A program made the translations under genes and the position numbers. From contig DASTHS010000134.1 of NCBI GenBank assembly GCA_035718085.1, forward strand, positions 1-21,441: a DNA stretch of 21,441 nucleotides, given 5' to 3'. Under the pieces are notes generated by a model. That model was not told the DNA's origin. It saw nothing but the letters and a program-made list of their open reading frames with translations, and ran no database searches. Positions 20,911-21,441 of the stretch are shown here, piece after piece (position 1 is the stretch's first letter; each line of letters begins with the position of its first letter). The DNA is from DASTHS01 sp035718085 (lineage in GTDB: Bacteria > Actinomycetota > Acidimicrobiia > Acidimicrobiales > Palsa-688).

Positions 20911-21441
20911 TCAGGCGCAGGCGGCCTCGAGCCCAGGACAGCCGCGCTGGCGCAGGACCGTCGCCAGGGTGCGCACGGTCGCGTCGGGGGAGGTGACCAC
21001 GTCGGCCCAGGTGAAGCGCAGCACGACCCATCCGGCGACCACCATGCGGTTCTGGCGGCGCCGGTCGGCGTCGAAGACCTCGGGCCCGTGCCACTCGCGG
21101 CCGTCGAGCTCCACGGCCACCCCCCACACCGGCCAGCTCATGTCGATGCGGTAGCTCGCGCCCATCAACGCCACGGGCAACTGGCGGACCGGCTCGGGCA
21201 GCCGGCCCCGGCACAGCTGCAGCATGCGGGTCTCGAGGTCGCTGCCGGTGGGTGGCGCGCCATCGGGCCGCAGGGCCATGACCGAGCGCAGCACCCCCAC
21301 ACCCCGACGGGGCAGGCCGGCACGCCGCCGGAGCTCGTGGTCGGTCACCAGGCCGAGGCGGATGGCCGACTCCGCGGCCCGTTCGACGAGGAGGGCGCCG
21401 GCGACGGTGCCGAGGTCGGTGAGCGTGCGACCCGCCGCGGT
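20911..21441 (-). CDS. DUF559 / Vsr-like endonuclease-fold protein with AbiEi-type N-terminal region, partial
   Basis: The frame is open to the window edge, so the N-terminus is missing; 176 residues are visible. The first visible part TAAGRTLTDLGTVAGALLVERAAESAIRLGLVTDHELRRR matches the segment that links an AbiEi-like helix-turn-helix domain to DUF559 in actinobacterial proteins. A start at GTG 21348 is therefore unlikely. The nuclease core has SDLETRMLQLC, YRIDMSWPVWGVAVELDGREWHG with Asp and the Glu-x-Asp expected of the PD-(D/E)xK/Vsr fold, then DRRRQNRMVVAGWVVLRFTWADV. Predicted DNA-binding, possibly nicking, enzyme, often multicopy in actinobacteria; the biological role is unestablished. 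It lies next to the GTGACGCACAA element, with its 3' end facing it. Confidence 0.85.
   Translation of the reverse strand, partial: TAAGRTLTDLGTVAGALLVERAAESAIRLGLVTDHELRRRAGLPRRGVGVLRSVMALRPDGAPPTGSDLETRMLQLCRGRLPEPVRQLPVALMGASYRIDMSWPVWGVAVELDGREWHGPEVFDADRRRQNRMVVAGWVVLRFTWADVVTSPDATVRTLATVLRQRGCPGLEAACA

Noticed and set aside
20377..21214. Small ORFs through the repeat region (minus 20377-20790 and 20726-21214, plus 20744-21154)
   Set aside because: Their apparent repeated peptides (VTHN, VRHPRRGDAQ) are translations of the 11-mer palindromes, and the frames overlap the DUF559 gene out of frame.
20911..21348. DUF559 gene starting at GTG 21348
   Set aside because: The same frame reads on in family-like sequence (TAAGRTLTDLG) to the window edge, so the gene is truncated by the window rather than short.

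Overview
The window is very GC-rich chromosomal DNA with strong third-position G/C bias. A fused E2-E1 2-oxoglutarate decarboxylase/dehydrogenase (Kgd type), an HRDC-tailed UvrD2-type helicase and frequent leaderless GTG/ATG starts point to an actinobacterium. The many small conserved-hypothetical genes and DUF559 make Acidimicrobiia my best guess, but that rank is inference. I see no rRNA, tRNA, CRISPR array, phage or insertion sequence.

Layout. 1-1219 (minus): a PH-domain membrane protein translationally coupled to a metal-receptor-like protein cut by the window edge. 1220-1433: divergent intergenic region with a promoter-like site and a long stem-loop. 1434-4016 (plus): uvrD2 and a small conserved protein. 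4003-7821 (minus): a NYN-S1 RNA-binding protein with a huge Lys/Ala tail, exonuclease III, and a hotdog thioesterase coupled to it. 7908-9008 (plus): a possible 8-codon leader ORF, a HAD-like protein and a His-rich protein. 9051-12821 (minus): kgd. 12906-15703 (plus): ettA, a Cys/His mini-protein and an alpha/beta hydrolase. 15700-16224 (minus): DUF3592 membrane protein. 16358-20399 (plus): TIGR01777-type epimerase, GT2 glycosyltransferase, geranylgeranyl-reductase-like flavoprotein and an MFE-2-like SDR. 20400-20910: a repeat-packed convergent intergenic region. 20911-21441 (minus): a DUF559 Vsr-like nuclease, cut by the edge.

Two things stand out. First, the 511-base gap before the DUF559 gene holds eight copies of the 11-mer GTGACGCACAA in alternating orientation. 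They form two 94-base units with identical 31/21/31-base geometry; the 11-mers are almost invariant while the spacers have diverged. This looks like a REP/BIME-like or protein-binding element and is the best candidate for an undescribed system. Second, nine start regions carry an exact TAnnnT hexamer 6-9 bases before a GTG or ATG, which indicates leaderless transcription. At three tandem junctions the upstream gene's TAG stop codon forms the first three bases of the downstream hexamer.

Functionally the region is mostly core metabolism and housekeeping (TCA cycle, DNA repair, ribosome throttling, polyprenyl/quinone-type redox, RNA metabolism) with no single operon theme. Most genes appear to have their own promoter. 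Only three junctions look coupled: two true gene pairs with 4-base GTGA overlaps, and the same overlap between the leader ORF and the HAD gene.
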